Shown here in pieces: positions 11,521 through 22,123 of a DNA stretch of 64,000 nt (position 1 is its first letter; each line of letters opens with the position of its first letter). A program made the translations under genes and the position numbers. Source of the stretch: Zea mays (taxonomy: Eukaryota; Streptophyta; Magnoliopsida; Poales; Poaceae); NCBI RefSeq assembly GCF_902167145.1, contig NC_050102.1:7378850-7442849 (forward strand), written 5' to 3'. Under the pieces are notes generated by a model. It searched no databases and had not been told where the DNA came from. It saw only the letters and a program-made list of their open reading frames with translations.

Positions 11521-14500
11521 TTAAGGGTAGAAGCGACGTAGCTGTTTGATGTTCCAAGCGTTGTCGTAGATCTCGCCTTGATTGTTGGCCAGCTTGTATG
11601 TTCCGGGCTTCAGAACTTTGGCGATGACGAATGGCCCTTCCCAGGGGGGCGTGAGCTTGTGCCTCCCTCGGGCGTCTTGCCGCAGCCGAAGCACCAGATC
11701 GCCCACCTGGAGGTCTCGGGACCGGACCCCTCGGGCGTGGTAGCGTCGCAGGGACTGCTGGTACCGCGCCGAGTGTAGTAAGGCCCTGTCCCGAGCCTCC
11801 TCTAGCTGGTCCAGCGATTCTTCTCGGCTAGCTTGGTTGCTTTGATCGGTGTAGGCCCTCGTCCTCGGGGAGCCGTATTCCAGGTCAGTGGGCAAGATAG
11901 CTTCAGCCCCGTAGACCAGGAAAAACGGCGTGAAACCCGTGGCACGACTCGGCGTCGTCCTTAGGCTCCAGACCACCGAGGGGAGTTCCTTCATCCACCG
12001 CTTGCCGAACTTGTTGAGGTCGTTGTAGATCCGAGGCTTGAGCCCTTGTAGAATCATGCCGTTGGCACACTCCACTTGCCCATTCGACATGGGATGAGCC
12101 ACGGCGGCCCAGTCCACCCGGATATGGTGATCCTCGCAAAAATCCAAGAATTTTTTGCCGGTGAACTGGGTGCCGTTGTCGGTGATGATGGAGTTCGGGA
12201 CCCCGAAGCGATGGATGATGTTGGTGAAGAACGCCACCGCCTGCTCGGACCTGATGCTGTTCAGAGGTCGGACCTCGATCCACTTGGAGAATTTGTCGAT
12301 GGCGACCAGCAGGTGCGTGTAGCCCCCGGGTGCCTTCTGCAAGGGACCGACGAGGTCCAGACCCCATACAGCGAAGGGCCAGGTGATGGGTATTGTCTGC
12401 AGAGCCTGAGCGGGCAGGTGGGTCTGCTTTGCATAGAATTGGCACCCTTCGCAGGTGCGGACAATTCTAGTGGCGTCACCCACCGCCGTTGGCCAGTAGA
12501 AGCCTTGCCGGAAAGCATTCCCGACAAGGGCTCGGGGCGCTGCGTGGTGGCCGCAAGCCCCCGAGTGTATTTCTTGCAGCAGTTCCCGACCTTCGGCGAT
12601 GGAGATGCATCGCTGGAGGATGCCCGAGGGGCTGCGATGGTAGAGCTCTTCTTCATCGCCCAGCAAGACGAACGACTTGGCGCGTCGCGCTACCCGCCGA
12701 GCCTCGACTTGGTCGGGGGGTAGCTCTCCTCGACGGAGATATTGCAGGTACGGGACCCGCCAATCTCGATCAGGCGTGGCCCCGCTCTGCTCTTCCTCGA
12801 CGTCCAGTGCCTCGCCCTCGGGGGCCGAGGGTACCTCGGGCTGTGCCGAGGGTGCCTCGGGCTGAGCCGAGGGTACCTCGGGCTCGGGCGCGTCGTCGAT
12901 CTTGACAGAGGGTTGGTGCAGATCCCGGGAGAAGACGTCCGGGGGGACCGTCGTTCGCCCCGAGGCTATTTTAGCCAGCTCGTCTGCGGTTTCGTTGTAG
13001 CGCCGAGCGATGTGGTTGAGCTCGAGCCCGAAGAACTCGTCTTCCAGGCGCCGAACCTCGTCGCAGTAGGCCTCCATCTTCGGGTCGCGGCAGTGGGAGT
13101 TCTTCATGACTTGGTCGATGACGAGCTGCGAATCACCGCGGGCGTCGAGGCGTCTGACCCCTAGCTCGATGGCGATCCGCAACCCGTTGACCAGAGCTTC
13201 GTACTCGGCCACATTGTTGGACGCCGGGAAATGGAGGCGCAGCACGTAGCGCAGGTGCTTTCCAAGGGGCGAGATGAAGAGCAGGCCCGCGCCGGCTCCT
13301 GTCTTCATCAGCGACCCGTCGAAAAACATGGTCCAGAGCTTCGGTTGGATCGGAGCCGTCGGCAACTGGGTGTCGACCCATTTGGCCACGAAGTCCGCCA
13401 ACACCTGGGACTTGATGGCCTTCCGAGGGGCGAACGAGATCGTTTCACCCATGATTTCCACCGCCCACTTTGCGATCCTGCCCGAGGCCTCTCGGCACTG
13501 GATGATCTCCCCCAGGGGGAAGGATGACACCACAGTTACCGGATGAGACTCGAAGTAGTGTTGTAGCTTCCGCCTTGTCAGGATCACAGCATACAGCAGC
13601 TTTTGAACTTGTGGGTAGCGGATCTTGGTCTCGGACAGCACTTCGCTGACGAAGTAGACCGGCCTCTGAACGGGCAATGCATGCCCTTCCTCTTGCCTCT
13701 TGACCACGATCGCGGCGCTAACCACCTGAGTGGTCGCGGCGACGTAGACCAAGAGGGCTTCTCCATCCGCCGGGGGCACCAAGACAGGCGCCTTTGTAAG
13801 GAGCGCCTTCAGGTTGCCGAGGGCTTCCTCGGCCTCAGGGGTCCAAGCGAAACACTCGGCCTTCCTTAAGAGGCGGTACAGAGGCAGACCTCTTTCGCCG
13901 AGGCGTGAGATGAAGCGGCTCAGGACCGCGAGGCATCCCATGACCCTCTGTACACCTTTTAAGTCCTTGATGGGTCCCATGCTGGTGATGGCCGCGATCT
14001 TCTCTGGGTTGGCTTCAATGCCTCGCTCGGAGACGATGAACCCCAGGAGCATGCCTCGGGGCACCCCGAAGACACACTTCTCAGGATTGAGCTTGACTCC
14101 TTTCGCCTTGAGACATCGGAATGTCACTTCAAGGTCGGAGAGGAGGTCGGAAGCCTTCCTTGTCTTGACTACGATGTCATCGACGTAGGCCTCGACTGTG
14201 CGACCGATGTGTTCGCCGAACACATGGTTCATGCACCGCTGGTACGTCGCGCCCGCATTCCTCAAACCGAACGGCATGGTGACATAGCAGTACATGCCGA
14301 ACGGCGTGATGAAAGAAGTCGCGAGCTGGTCGGACTCTTTCATCCGGATTTGGTGATACCCTGAGTAGGCATCGAGGAAGGACAGGGTTTCGCACCCAGC
14401 AGTGGAATCCACGATTTGATCGATGCGAGGCAGAGGGTAGGGAACCTTCAGACATGCTTTGTTGAGACCAGTGTAGTCTACACACATCCGCCATTTCCCC

Positions 14501-14769
14501 CCTTTCTTCCTCACAAGCACAGGGTTGGCAAGCCATTCGGGATGGAATACCTCTTTGATGAACCCTGTTGCCATTAGCTTGTGGATCTCCTCGCCTATCA
14601 CTCTGCGCTTCTCCTCGTCGAATCGGCGCGGAGGCTGCCTGACGGGTCGGGCTCCGGCCCGAATATCCAGCGAGTGCTCGGCGACCTCCCTCGGTATGTC
14701 GAGCATGTCCGAGGGACTCCACGCCAAGACGTCGGCGTTTGCGCGGAGAAAGTCGACGAGCACTGCTTC
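11521..14769 (-). CDS. pol: Element B pol: RT, RNase H, second RNase H, integrase
   Basis: Uninterrupted frame of just over 1,080 codons in the same frame as gag-pro, separated from it only by the TAG at 14,772-14,770. Residues below count from the GTG codon at 14,763. RT has FLDAYSGYHQI (Asp131) and YVDD at 193-196. The connection and first RNase H region span about 300-460. A second RNase H-like domain has FFDGS (Asp482), Glu521, GDSQ (Asp544) and ADELA (Asp594). The integrase has a His/His...Cys771-x2-Cys774 finger and the catalytic triad Asp803, Asp862, Glu898. The frame ends at 11,521 after a basic C-terminus. All key catalytic residues are present, so this may encode active enzymes if it is expressed by readthrough. 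Confidence 0.93.
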   Translation of the reverse strand, partial: EAVLVDFLRANADVLAWSPSDMLDIPREVAEHSLDIRAGARPVRQPPRRFDEEKRRVIGEEIHKLMATGFIKEVFHPEWLANPVLVRKKGGKWRMCVDYTGLNKACLKVPYPLPRIDQIVDSTAGCETLSFLDAYSGYHQIRMKESDQLATSFITPFGMYCYVTMPFGLRNAGATYQRCMNHVFGEHIGRTVEAYVDDIVVKTRKASDLLSDLEVTFRCLKAKGVKLNPEKCVFGVPRGMLLGFIVSERGIEANPEKIAAITSMGPIKDLKGVQRVMGCLAVLSRFISRLGERGLPLYRLLRKAECFAWTPEAEEALGNLKALLTKAPVLVPPADGEALLVYVAATTQVVSAAIVVKRQEEGHALPVQRPVYFVSEVLSETKIRYPQVQKLLYAVILTRRKLQHYFESHPVTVVSSFPLGEIIQCREASGRIAKWAVEIMGETISFAPRKAIKSQVLADFVAKWVDTQLPTAPIQPKLWTMFFDGSLMKTGAGAGLLFISPLGKHLRYVLRLHFPASNNVAEYEALVNGLRIAIELGVRRLDARGDSQLVIDQVMKNSHCRDPKMEAYCDEVRRLEDEFFGLELNHIARRYNETADELAKIASGRTTVPPDVFSRDLHQPSVKIDDAPEPEVPSAQPEAPSAQPEVPSAPEGEALDVEEEQSGATPDRDWRVPYLQYLRRGELPPDQVEARRVARRAKSFVLLGDEEELYHRSPSGILQRCISIAEGRELLQEIHSGACGHHAAPRALVGNAFRQGFYWPTAVGDATRIVRTCEGCQFYAKQTHLPAQALQTIPITWPFAVWGLDLVGPLQKAPGGYTHLLVAIDKFSKWIEVRPLNSIRSEQAVAFFTNIIHRFGVPNSIITDNGTQFTGKKFLDFCEDHHIRVDWAAVAHPMSNGQVECANGMILQGLKPRIYNDLNKFGKRWMKELPSVVWSLRTTPSRATGFTPFFLVYGAEAILPTDLEYGSPRTRAYTDQSNQASREESLDQLEEARDRALLHSARYQQSLRRYHARGVRSRDLQVGDLVLRLRQDARGRHKLTPPWEGPFVIAKVLKPGTYKLANNQGEIYDNAWNIKQLRRFYP

Positions 14770-17700
14770 CTATTTGGGGTCAAACCCGGAACCGATCCGG
14801 ATCTGCTTGGAGGTGTCGCCACTGGGGTCGAGAGGGACGGCCTTAACCGTCTCCGCTGGCTCGAAGTTGCCGGCATGACGCTTCACGTCCGGCACCTCTT
14901 TCGAGAGGTTCTCCAGGTCGGCGATGAGGGCCTCGGACTCGGCGAGGGCCTCGGCGTACTCCACGCACTCCACGTCGCATTCGAACGCGTGTTTGTATGT
15001 GGGGCCGACGGTGATGACCCCGTTGGGGCCCGGCATCTTGAGCTTCAGGTAGGTGTAGTTGGGGACGGCCATGAACTTCGCGTAGCATGGCCTCCCTAGT
15101 ACGGCGTGGTAGGTTCCTCGGAACCCGACCACCTCGAACGTCAGGGTCTCCCTTCGGAAGTTGGAGGGCGTCCCGAAGCAGACGGGGAGGTCGAGTCGCC
15201 CGAGGGGCTGGACGCGCTTCCCAGGGATGATCCCGTGGAAGGGCGCAGCGCCTGCTCGGACGGAGGACAGATCGACGCGCAGGAGCTTGAGGGTCTCGGC
15301 GTAGATGATGTTGAGGCAGCTGCCCCCATCCATCAGGACCTTGGTGAGCCTGACATTGCCGACAACGGGGTCGACGACGAGCGGGTATTTCCCCGGGCTC
15401 GGCACATGGTCGGGGTGGTCGGCCTGGTCGAAGGTGATGGGCTTGTCGGACCAGTCTAGGTAGACTGGCGCCGCCACCTTCACCGAGCAGACCTCCCGGC
15501 GCTCTTGCTTGCGATGCCGAGCCGAGGCATTTGCCGCATGCCCTCCATAGATCATGAAGCAGTCGCGGACCTCGGGGAACTCTCCTGCTTGGTGATCTTC
15601 GTTCTTGTCGTCGTCGCGGGCCCTGCCACCCTCGGCGGGTGGCCCGGCCCTGTGGAAGTGACGCCGAAGCATAACGCACTCCTCGAGGGTGTGCTTGACG
15701 GGCCCCTGATGGTAGGGGCACGGCTCCTTGAGCATCTTGTCGAAGAGGTTTGCACCTCCGGGGGGCTTCCGAGGGTTCTTGTACTCGGCGGCGGCGACAA
15801 GGTCCGCGTCAGCGGCGTCGCGTTTCGGTTGCGACTTCTTCTTGCCTTTCTTCTTGGCGCCGCGCGGAGCAGACGCCTCGGGAGCCTCTTCCAATGGGCG
15901 GCCCTGGGGCTGCTTGTCCTTTCGGAAGATAGCCTCGACCGCCTCCTGGCCAGAGGCGAACTTGGTGGCGATGTCCATCAGCTCGCTCGCCCTGGTGGGG
16001 GTCTTGCGACCCAGCTTGCTCACCAGGTCGCGGCAAGTGGTGCCGGCGAGGAACGTGCCGATGACATCCGAGTCGGTGATGTTGGGCAGCTCGGTGCGCT
16101 GCTTCGAGAATCGCCGGATGTAGTCCCGGAGCGACTCCCCTGGCTGTTGCCGGCAGCTTCGAAGGTCCCAGGAATTCCCGGGGCGCATGTATGTGCCCTG
16201 GAAATTGCCAGCGAAGGCTTGGACCAAGTCGTCCCAGTTGGAGATCTGCCCTGGAGGCAGGTGCTCCAACCAGGCGCGAGTAGTGTCGGAGAGGAACAGG
16301 GGGAGGTTACGGATGATGAGGTTGTCGTCGTCCGTCCCACCCAGTTGGCAGGCAAGGCGGTAGTCCGCGAGCCACAGTTCCGGTCTCGTTTCCCCCGAGT
16401 ACTTTGTGATAGTAGTCGGGGGTCGGAACCTGGTCGGGAATGGCGCCCGTCGGATGGCCCGACTGAAGGCCTGCGGACCGGGTGGTTCGGGCGAGGGACT
16501 CCGATCCTCCCCGCTGTCGTAGCGCCCCCCACGCCTGGGGTGGTAGCCTCGGCGCACCCTTTCGTCGAGGTGGGCCCGTCGGTCGCGTCGATGGTGCTCG
16601 TTGCCGAGGTGGCCCAGGGCCGCAGGCGCGGTGTTGCGCGTGCGCCTGGTGTAGACCGAGACTTCCCGCATGAATCAGGAAGTCGCGGCATGAGGTTCCG
16701 AGGGATATCCCTGCCTTCGGGAGGCAGTGCTCTCGGCCCGTCGGGCCGCAGCGCCTTCCAGGAGATTCTTGAGCTCTCCCTGGATTTGCCGACCCTCGGT
16801 GGTTGATGGCTCCGGCATCGCGCGGAGGAGCATCGCTGCGGCTGCCAGGTTCTGACCAACCCCGCTGGATGCGGGCGGCGGCCTGACCCTGGCATCGTTG
16901 GCGACGCGGTGCTGGAGACCTTGGGGCAGGTGACGTATTTCTCCGGCCAGGGGTTGGCCCGCCCATGCCTGCCCGACGTCCCGACGGATCGGCTCAAGCG
17001 CTCCTGTTCCCTCGTTGAGCCTGGCCTGCGCCTCGCGGACTTGCTCGAGTTGTGGGTCGTAACCCCCCGCCGGAGCGGGGACCACAACTAGCTCCCGTGG
17101 GATGTCGGCGCGAGGCACCGGCCTAGGAAGATCACCGTCCTCTGGCATGCCGAGATGGTTGCCTTCGGAGGGATCCCCTAGCTCGATGTGGAAACATTCG
17201 CGGCTTGGGCCGCAGCTCTCGTTGCCAAGGCTGCGGCTTCCGTCGGAACAGTCGGAGAGGCAGTAGTCACATGCGGTCATGAAGTCCCGCACGGCACTGG
17301 GGTTGCCAAGTTCGGAGAAATCCCAACAGATGCTGGGATCGTCATCTTCCTCGGACCCAGAGGGCCCGTAGGTCGAGACGTCCGTCAGTCGGTCCCAAGG
17401 CGACCGCATACGAAACCCCAGTGGGGTTGCACTCGCCTCAATGAGAGCGCCCGCCAAAGCGAGGTCGTTTGGCGGGTTGAGGCCGAGTCGAAATGACGTA
17501 AGATGGGAGTTAGTCGGTACCTTTTGGTCGACAAGGAGCGACGTAGTCACATCGGGGACTGGTTGCACCGTCATCTCAGGTGCGAGGGCGACGTCCTGCA
17601 GGCTTTCCGCGAGCGCGCCGGCGTCGTCTTCTTGCTCGGGGTCAGCGTGTCGCGGGGGGACGGCGCTTGCCTCCGTCTTGAACGCGAGGTCGACGTCCGG

Positions 17701-18018
17701 CGTGCCTTCCGTCGGGGCGCCGGGGGCGTCGATTCGTTCGACGGCCAAAGAAGTGCGGCCTCCCGCTTGGCCTTGATGGCCCCGCCTCCTCCTCCGTTGG
17801 CGGGGGAGAGAACGGAGCGAGCTCGAGTGTTGTTCTTCCACCACGCGGGGAAGATGTCGTCGATTCCGCCGCCGGCGGGCGGGTTGTCGGCCGCCATTGT
17901 CGTTGTCGCGCGGCGGTGGAAGAAGTATAATGTCGTAGCTGCCGTCAAAGGACACGAACTCAAGAGTCCCGAAACGAAGCACCGCCCCGGGCCGGAGAGG
18001 TTGCTGGAGACTGCCCAT
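14770..18018 (-). pseudogene. gag: Element B gag-protease, one internal TGA
   Basis: The ATG at 18,018 (MGSLQQPLRP) lies about 60 bases after the 5' LTR. The first 447 codons end at a TGA (16,677-16,675) and the same frame reopens at once to 14,770. The second block holds the retrotransposon gag domain, a knuckle of unusual spacing (CPYH...H...C, C-x2-H-x5-H-x4-C), and a protease motif MDGGSCLNIIY at about 15,338-15,306. It ends FDPK before TAG. Element E has CGA where B has this TGA, so the stop is a recent CpG transition rather than a programmed site. Apart from it the frame is open throughout. Confidence 0.88.
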
Positions 18019-18060
18019 CTGGAGCTTGACGGGAAGCTGTTCGTCAGCACGCAGCAGGCC

Positions 18061-18078
18061 CCTACCTGGCGCGCCAAC
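18061..18078 (-). other. Primer-binding site of element B
   Basis: On the minus strand GTTGGCGCGCCAGGTAGG immediately follows the 5' LTR. Element E has the same sequence next to its LTR. I do not assign the tRNA. Confidence 0.7.
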
Positions 18079-19707
18079 TGTCGGCGTTTCGAGATAGGGG
18101 GGTCCCTAAGCCGACGAGTGAGTGTGCTGCGTGCCCCAGCCCAGATGGGTCGAGCGCGTGGGCGAGCGCGAAGGGGGGAGAGGCGAGGTGGCTGGAGTCG
18201 GGCGTGAGAGAGGTGGAAGTCCCATGGCCTTCGTGTTCGTCCCGCGCCCAGGTCGGGTGCGCTTGCAGTAGGGGGGTTACAAGCGTCCACGCGGGTGAGG
18301 GAAGCGAGCGGCCCCAAGAGAGCGCCTGTCCCGTCCTCGGTCCCGCGCGGCCAACCTTCTCTAAGAAGGCCCTGGTCCTCCCTTTTATAGTCGTAAGGAG
18401 AGGATCCAGGTGTACAATGGGGGGTGTAGCAGAGTGCTACGTGTCTAGCGGAGAGAGAGCTAGCGCCCTAGGTACATGCCAATGTGGCAGCCGGAGAGGT
18501 CTTGGCACCTTGCTAGCGTGATGTCGTGGCTGTCGGAGGTGCGACGGAGCCTGGCGGAGGGACAGCTGTTGGAGCGGTCGAGTCCTTGCTGACGTCGCCC
18601 TGCTTCCGTAAGAGAGCTGGGGGCCGCCGTCGTCACAGAGCTTGTGGAGCGCCATCATTGCCCATCCGGCGGAGCTGGCCGGATGGGACGCCGGTCTTGT
18701 TCTCCGTGACCCGAGTCGATTCGGGGTAGGACGATGATGGCGCTCTCTGTTGACGTGGCGGGCCTGTGCCCTAGGCAGGGTGACGTGGGGGCTCCTCCGA
18801 AGCCGAGGTTGAGTCTGTCTTCTGTTGCCGAGGCCGAGTCCGAGCCATGGGGTCGGGCGAGGCGGAGGTCGTTCGGCCGAGGCCAGGGCGGAGTCCGAGC
18901 CCTGGGGTCGGGCGAGGCGGAGTTTCGTCGTCTTCTGGGTCTTAGCCCGAGTCCGAGCCCTGGGGTCGGGCGGAGCGGAGTTCGCCGTCTTCCGGGTCTT
19001 AGCCCGAGTCCGAGCCCTGGGGTCGGGGGGAGCGGAGTTCGCCGTCTTCTGGGTCTTAGCCCGAGTCCGAGCCCTGGGGTCGGGCGGAGCGGAGTTCGCC
19101 GTCTTCCGGGTCTTAGCCCGAGTCCGAGCCCTGGGGTCGGGCGGAGCGGAGTTCGCCGTCTTCCGGGTCTTAGCCCGAGTCCGAGCCCTGGGGTCGGGCG
19201 GAGCGGAGTTCGTCGTGGCGCCTTTGGCAAGGCCTGACTGCCTATCAGACTCACTCTGTCGAGTGGCACCGCAGTCGGAGTGGCGCAGGCGGCGCTGTCC
19301 TTCTGTCAGACTGGTCAGTGGAGCGGTGGAGTGACGGCGGTCACTTCGGCTCTGCCGGGGGGGCGCGTGTCAGGATAAAGGTGTCAGGCCACCTTTGCGT
19401 TAAATGCTCCTGCAACTTGGTCAGTCGGTGTGGCGATTTAGTCAGGGTTGCTTCTGAGCGAAGCCAAGGCCTCGGGCGAGCCGGTGATGTGTCCGCCGTA
19501 AAAAGGGGGGCCTCGGGCGAGACGGAAGTCTCTCGAGGTCGGCTGCCCTTGGCCGAGGCTAGGCTCAGGTGAAGCGTGATCGAGTCACTCGTGTGGACTG
19601 ATCCCTGACTTAATCGTACCCATCAGGCCTTTGCAGCTTTATGCTGATGGGGGTTACCAGCTGAGAATTAGGCGTCTTGAGGGTACCCCTAATTATGGTC
19701 CCCGACA
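18079..19707 (-). repeat. 5' LTR of element B
   Basis: 1,629-bp LTR matching the 7,729-9,413 copy at about 99%. It contains five units of the 57-bp repeat (starting 18,931, 18,988, 19,045, 19,102 and 19,159). Most differences from the other LTR are transitions. Confidence 0.92.
18382..18389 (-). promoter_or_regulatory. TATA box of B 5' LTR
   Basis: TATAAAAG on the minus strand, about 300 bases before the LTR end. It lies downstream of the 57-bp repeat array in the direction of transcription, which fits a U3 array followed by a core promoter. Confidence 0.6.
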
Positions 19708-20042
19708 CCGAGTACATTGTCGCAGGTCATTGTTGTGTGCAACTACTTTGGATGAGGCAAACCCTTAGGGACTATGGTTACAAATTAACCAAAGTTCCTC
19801 TTCTATGTGATAATGAGAGTGCAATCGGCATGGCGAATAATCCCATTGAACATAGCCGCACTAAACACATAGCCATTCGGTATCATTTCTTAAGGGATCA
19901 CCAACAAAAGGGAGATATCGAGATTGCATATATTAACACTAAGGAACAATTAGCCGATATCTTTACCAAGCCCCTTGATGAACAAACTTTTAACAAACTT
20001 AGGCATGAGCTAAATATTCTTGATTCTAGGAATTTCTTTTGA
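19708..20042 (+). pseudogene. pol: Element A pol, 3' part: end of RNase H
   Basis: Resumes A's RNase H after B. The TSD CCGAG supplies the codons around the active-site Glu (…TEY). A CDNESAI segment with the next catalytic Asp follows, then a conserved C-terminus ending ILDSRNFF and TGA at 20,040-20,042. It matches element D's C-terminus closely and contains no stop. Confidence 0.9.
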
Positions 20043-20259
20043 TGTCTTGCGCATATAGCTCATAAACATACCTTTGATCATGTCTCTTTCATATGCTATG
20101 ACTAATGTGTTTTCAAGTAAATTTCAAACCAAGTCATAGGTGTATTGAAAGGGAATTGGAGTCTTCGGCGAAGACAAAGGCTTCCACTCCATAACTCTTC
20201 CTTCGCCATCGCTCCGAGCAACTCTCCGTCTTTGGTATAATCTTCACTCATGTTTTATT

Positions 20260-20842
20260 TGCCAAAGGGGAGAAAGTAGTTTTACAAAGGGGCTTATATA
20301 TCACTCAAAGTATCTGTTTTTGGCGATTCATGCCAAAGGGGGAGAAAGTATTAGCCCAAAGCAAAAGGACCGCACCACCACCTAATTTTAAAAAAATAAT
20401 GATTTTCAAATTGATATCTTATTGTGTTCAAAAGGGGGAGAGAGTAGTATTTTCAAAAGCGATATCTTAAAACCCTCTTGAACACTAAGAGGAGGATTTC
20501 ATTGAGGAGAAATTTTGTTTAGTCAAAGGAAAAGCATTTGAAACAGGGGGAGAAAATTTCAAATCTTGAAAATGCTTCTCGAAATATTATTCATTTACCT
20601 TTGACAATTTGTAAAAGGAATTTGGAAAAATATTTACAAAAGAATTTGCAAAAACAAAACATGTGGTGCAAGCATGGTCCAAAATGTTAAAATTAAAGAA
20701 ACAATTCATGCGTATCTTATAAGTATTCATATTGTCTCAATTCTAAGTAACCTAAGCACTTACATTATGCAAACTAGTTCAATTATGTATTTCCATACTT
20801 GCTTTGGTTTGTGTTGCCATCAATCACCAAAAAGGGGGAGAT
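20260..20842 (+). other. Multiple polypurine tracts before A 3' LTR
   Basis: After RNase H there is about 800 bp of AT-rich non-coding DNA with repeated AAAGGGGGAGA-like tracts at about 20,264, 20,335, 20,430 and 20,543. The terminal tract (AAAAAGGGGGAGA, 20,829-20,842) abuts the LTR. Repeated purine tracts in this position are a known Sirevirus hallmark. No envelope-like gene is present. Confidence 0.85.
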
Positions 20843-22118
20843 TGAAAGGGAATTAGGCTTACACCTATTTTCCTAATTGATTTTGGTGGTTGAATTGCCC
20901 AACACAAATAATTGGACTAACTAGTTTGCTATAGTCTATAAGTTATACAGGTGCCAAAGGTTCACAAAAAGCCAATAAAATGACCAAGAAAAGGGTTCAA
21001 CAAAAAGAGCAAGGGACAACCGAAGTGTGCCCTGGTCTGGCACACCGGACTGTCCGGTGTGCCACCGGACAGTGTCCGGTGCACCAGGGGACTCCAAGCT
21101 AAACTTCGCACCTTCGGGAATTCTCAGAGGCGCTTCGCTATAATTCACCGGACTGTCCGGTGCACCACCGGACAGTGTCCGGTGCTCCAGAGGAGAGCGA
21201 CTCTGAACTCGCCAGCTTCGGGAATACGCTCCGCTATAATTCACCGGACATGTCCGGTGCACACCGGATTGTCCGGTGAGCCAGCGGAGCAACGACTACT
21301 ACACGCGCAACGGTCGACTGCAACGCATTAAATGCGTGCCTACGCGCGCAGAGGAGCAGTGCACGCGCGGGTGGCACACTGGACAGTCTACAGGACTTGT
21401 CCGGTGCGCCACCGGACAGCCAGGCTTGCCCACAAGACAGAGCTCCAACGGTCGAAACCCAACGGCCAGGTGACGTGGCTGGCGCACCGGACTGTCCGGT
21501 GCGCCATGCGACAACGGCCTCCACCAAACGGCTAGTTTGGTGGTTGGGGTTATAAATACCCCCAACCACCCCACATTCAAGTCATCCAAGTTTTGACCTT
21601 CTAACTACTTACAAGAGCTCTAGCATTCAATTCTAGACACACCCAAGTGATCAAATCCTCTCCCAATTCCACACAAAGCTTTAGTGATTAGTGAGAGTGA
21701 TTTGTTGTGTTCTTTTGAGCTCTTGCGCTTGGATTGCTTCTTTCTCTCATTCTTTCTTGCGATCAACTCAATTGTAACCGAGGCAAGAGACACCAATTGT
21801 GTGGTGATCCTTGCGGGGAAGTTTGATTCCCGTTTGATTGAGAAGAGAAGCTCACTCGGTCCGAGGGACCGTTTGAGAGAGGGAAAGGGTTGAAAGAGAC
21901 CCGGTCTTTGTGACCACCTCAACGGGGAGTAGGTTTGCGAGAACCAAACCTCGGTAAAACAAATCCGCGTGTCATACTTTTTATTCATTTGCGATTTGTT
22001 TTGCACCCTCTCTCTCGGACTCAATTATATTTCTAACGCTAACCCAGCTTGTAGTTGTGATTAAGTTTGTAAATTTCAGATTCGCCCTATTCACCCCCCC
22101 CCCTCTAGGCGACTTTCA
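20843..22118 (+). repeat. 3' LTR of element A
   Basis: 1,276-bp LTR. Compared with the 5' LTR it lacks one 22-bp palindrome unit (near 21,488) and has four more Cs near 22,095. The TATA-in-inverted-repeat module is conserved at 21,539-21,570. Confidence 0.93.
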
Positions 22119-22123
22119 AGCCT

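Larger units (their letters stand above)
7729..19707 (-). mobile_element. Ty3/gypsy element B (Tat-like), complete, nested in A
   Basis: Minus-strand element of 11,979 bp with LTRs TGTCGGCG...CCCCGACA and a 5-bp duplication CCGAG (7,724-7,728 and 19,708-19,712). On the minus strand the order is LTR, primer site, gag-protease, amber codon, RT, RNase H, second RNase H-like domain, integrase, about 2.1 kb non-coding, LTR. The gypsy order and the duplicated RNase H point to the Tat lineage (Huck/RIRE2-like); I am not certain of the family name. LTR differences counted by eye are roughly 15-20 in about 1.6 kb (about 1%), consistent with B being younger than A, in which it sits. Confidence 0.92.
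827..22118 (+). mobile_element. Sirevirus (Opie/Ji-like Ty1/copia) element A, complete, with nested B
   Basis: Complete LTR retrotransposon bounded by TG...CA LTRs and a 5-bp duplication AGCCT (822-826 and 22,119-22,123). Removing nested element B and its duplication leaves about 9.3 kb, close to element D (9.3 kb). The order is LTR, methionine-tRNA primer site, gag with CCHC knuckle and coiled coil, protease, integrase, RT, RNase H, multiple purine tracts, LTR, which is the Sirevirus/copia order. There is no envelope-like ORF after RNase H. By eye the two LTRs differ by about 25 substitutions in 1.27 kb (about 2%), plus one 22-bp indel and a C-run difference. Confidence 0.93.

Noticed and set aside
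15505..16806. 433-codon plus-strand frame opposite B gag
   Set aside because: Antisense shadow of a GC-rich gag; no recognisable domain, and B's sense frame has all the motifs.
20043..20842. Envelope-like ORF between RNase H and the 3' LTR of A (also sought in D)
   Set aside because: Some Sireviruses carry one, but this 800-bp stretch is AT-rich and full of stops and purine tracts on the sense strand.
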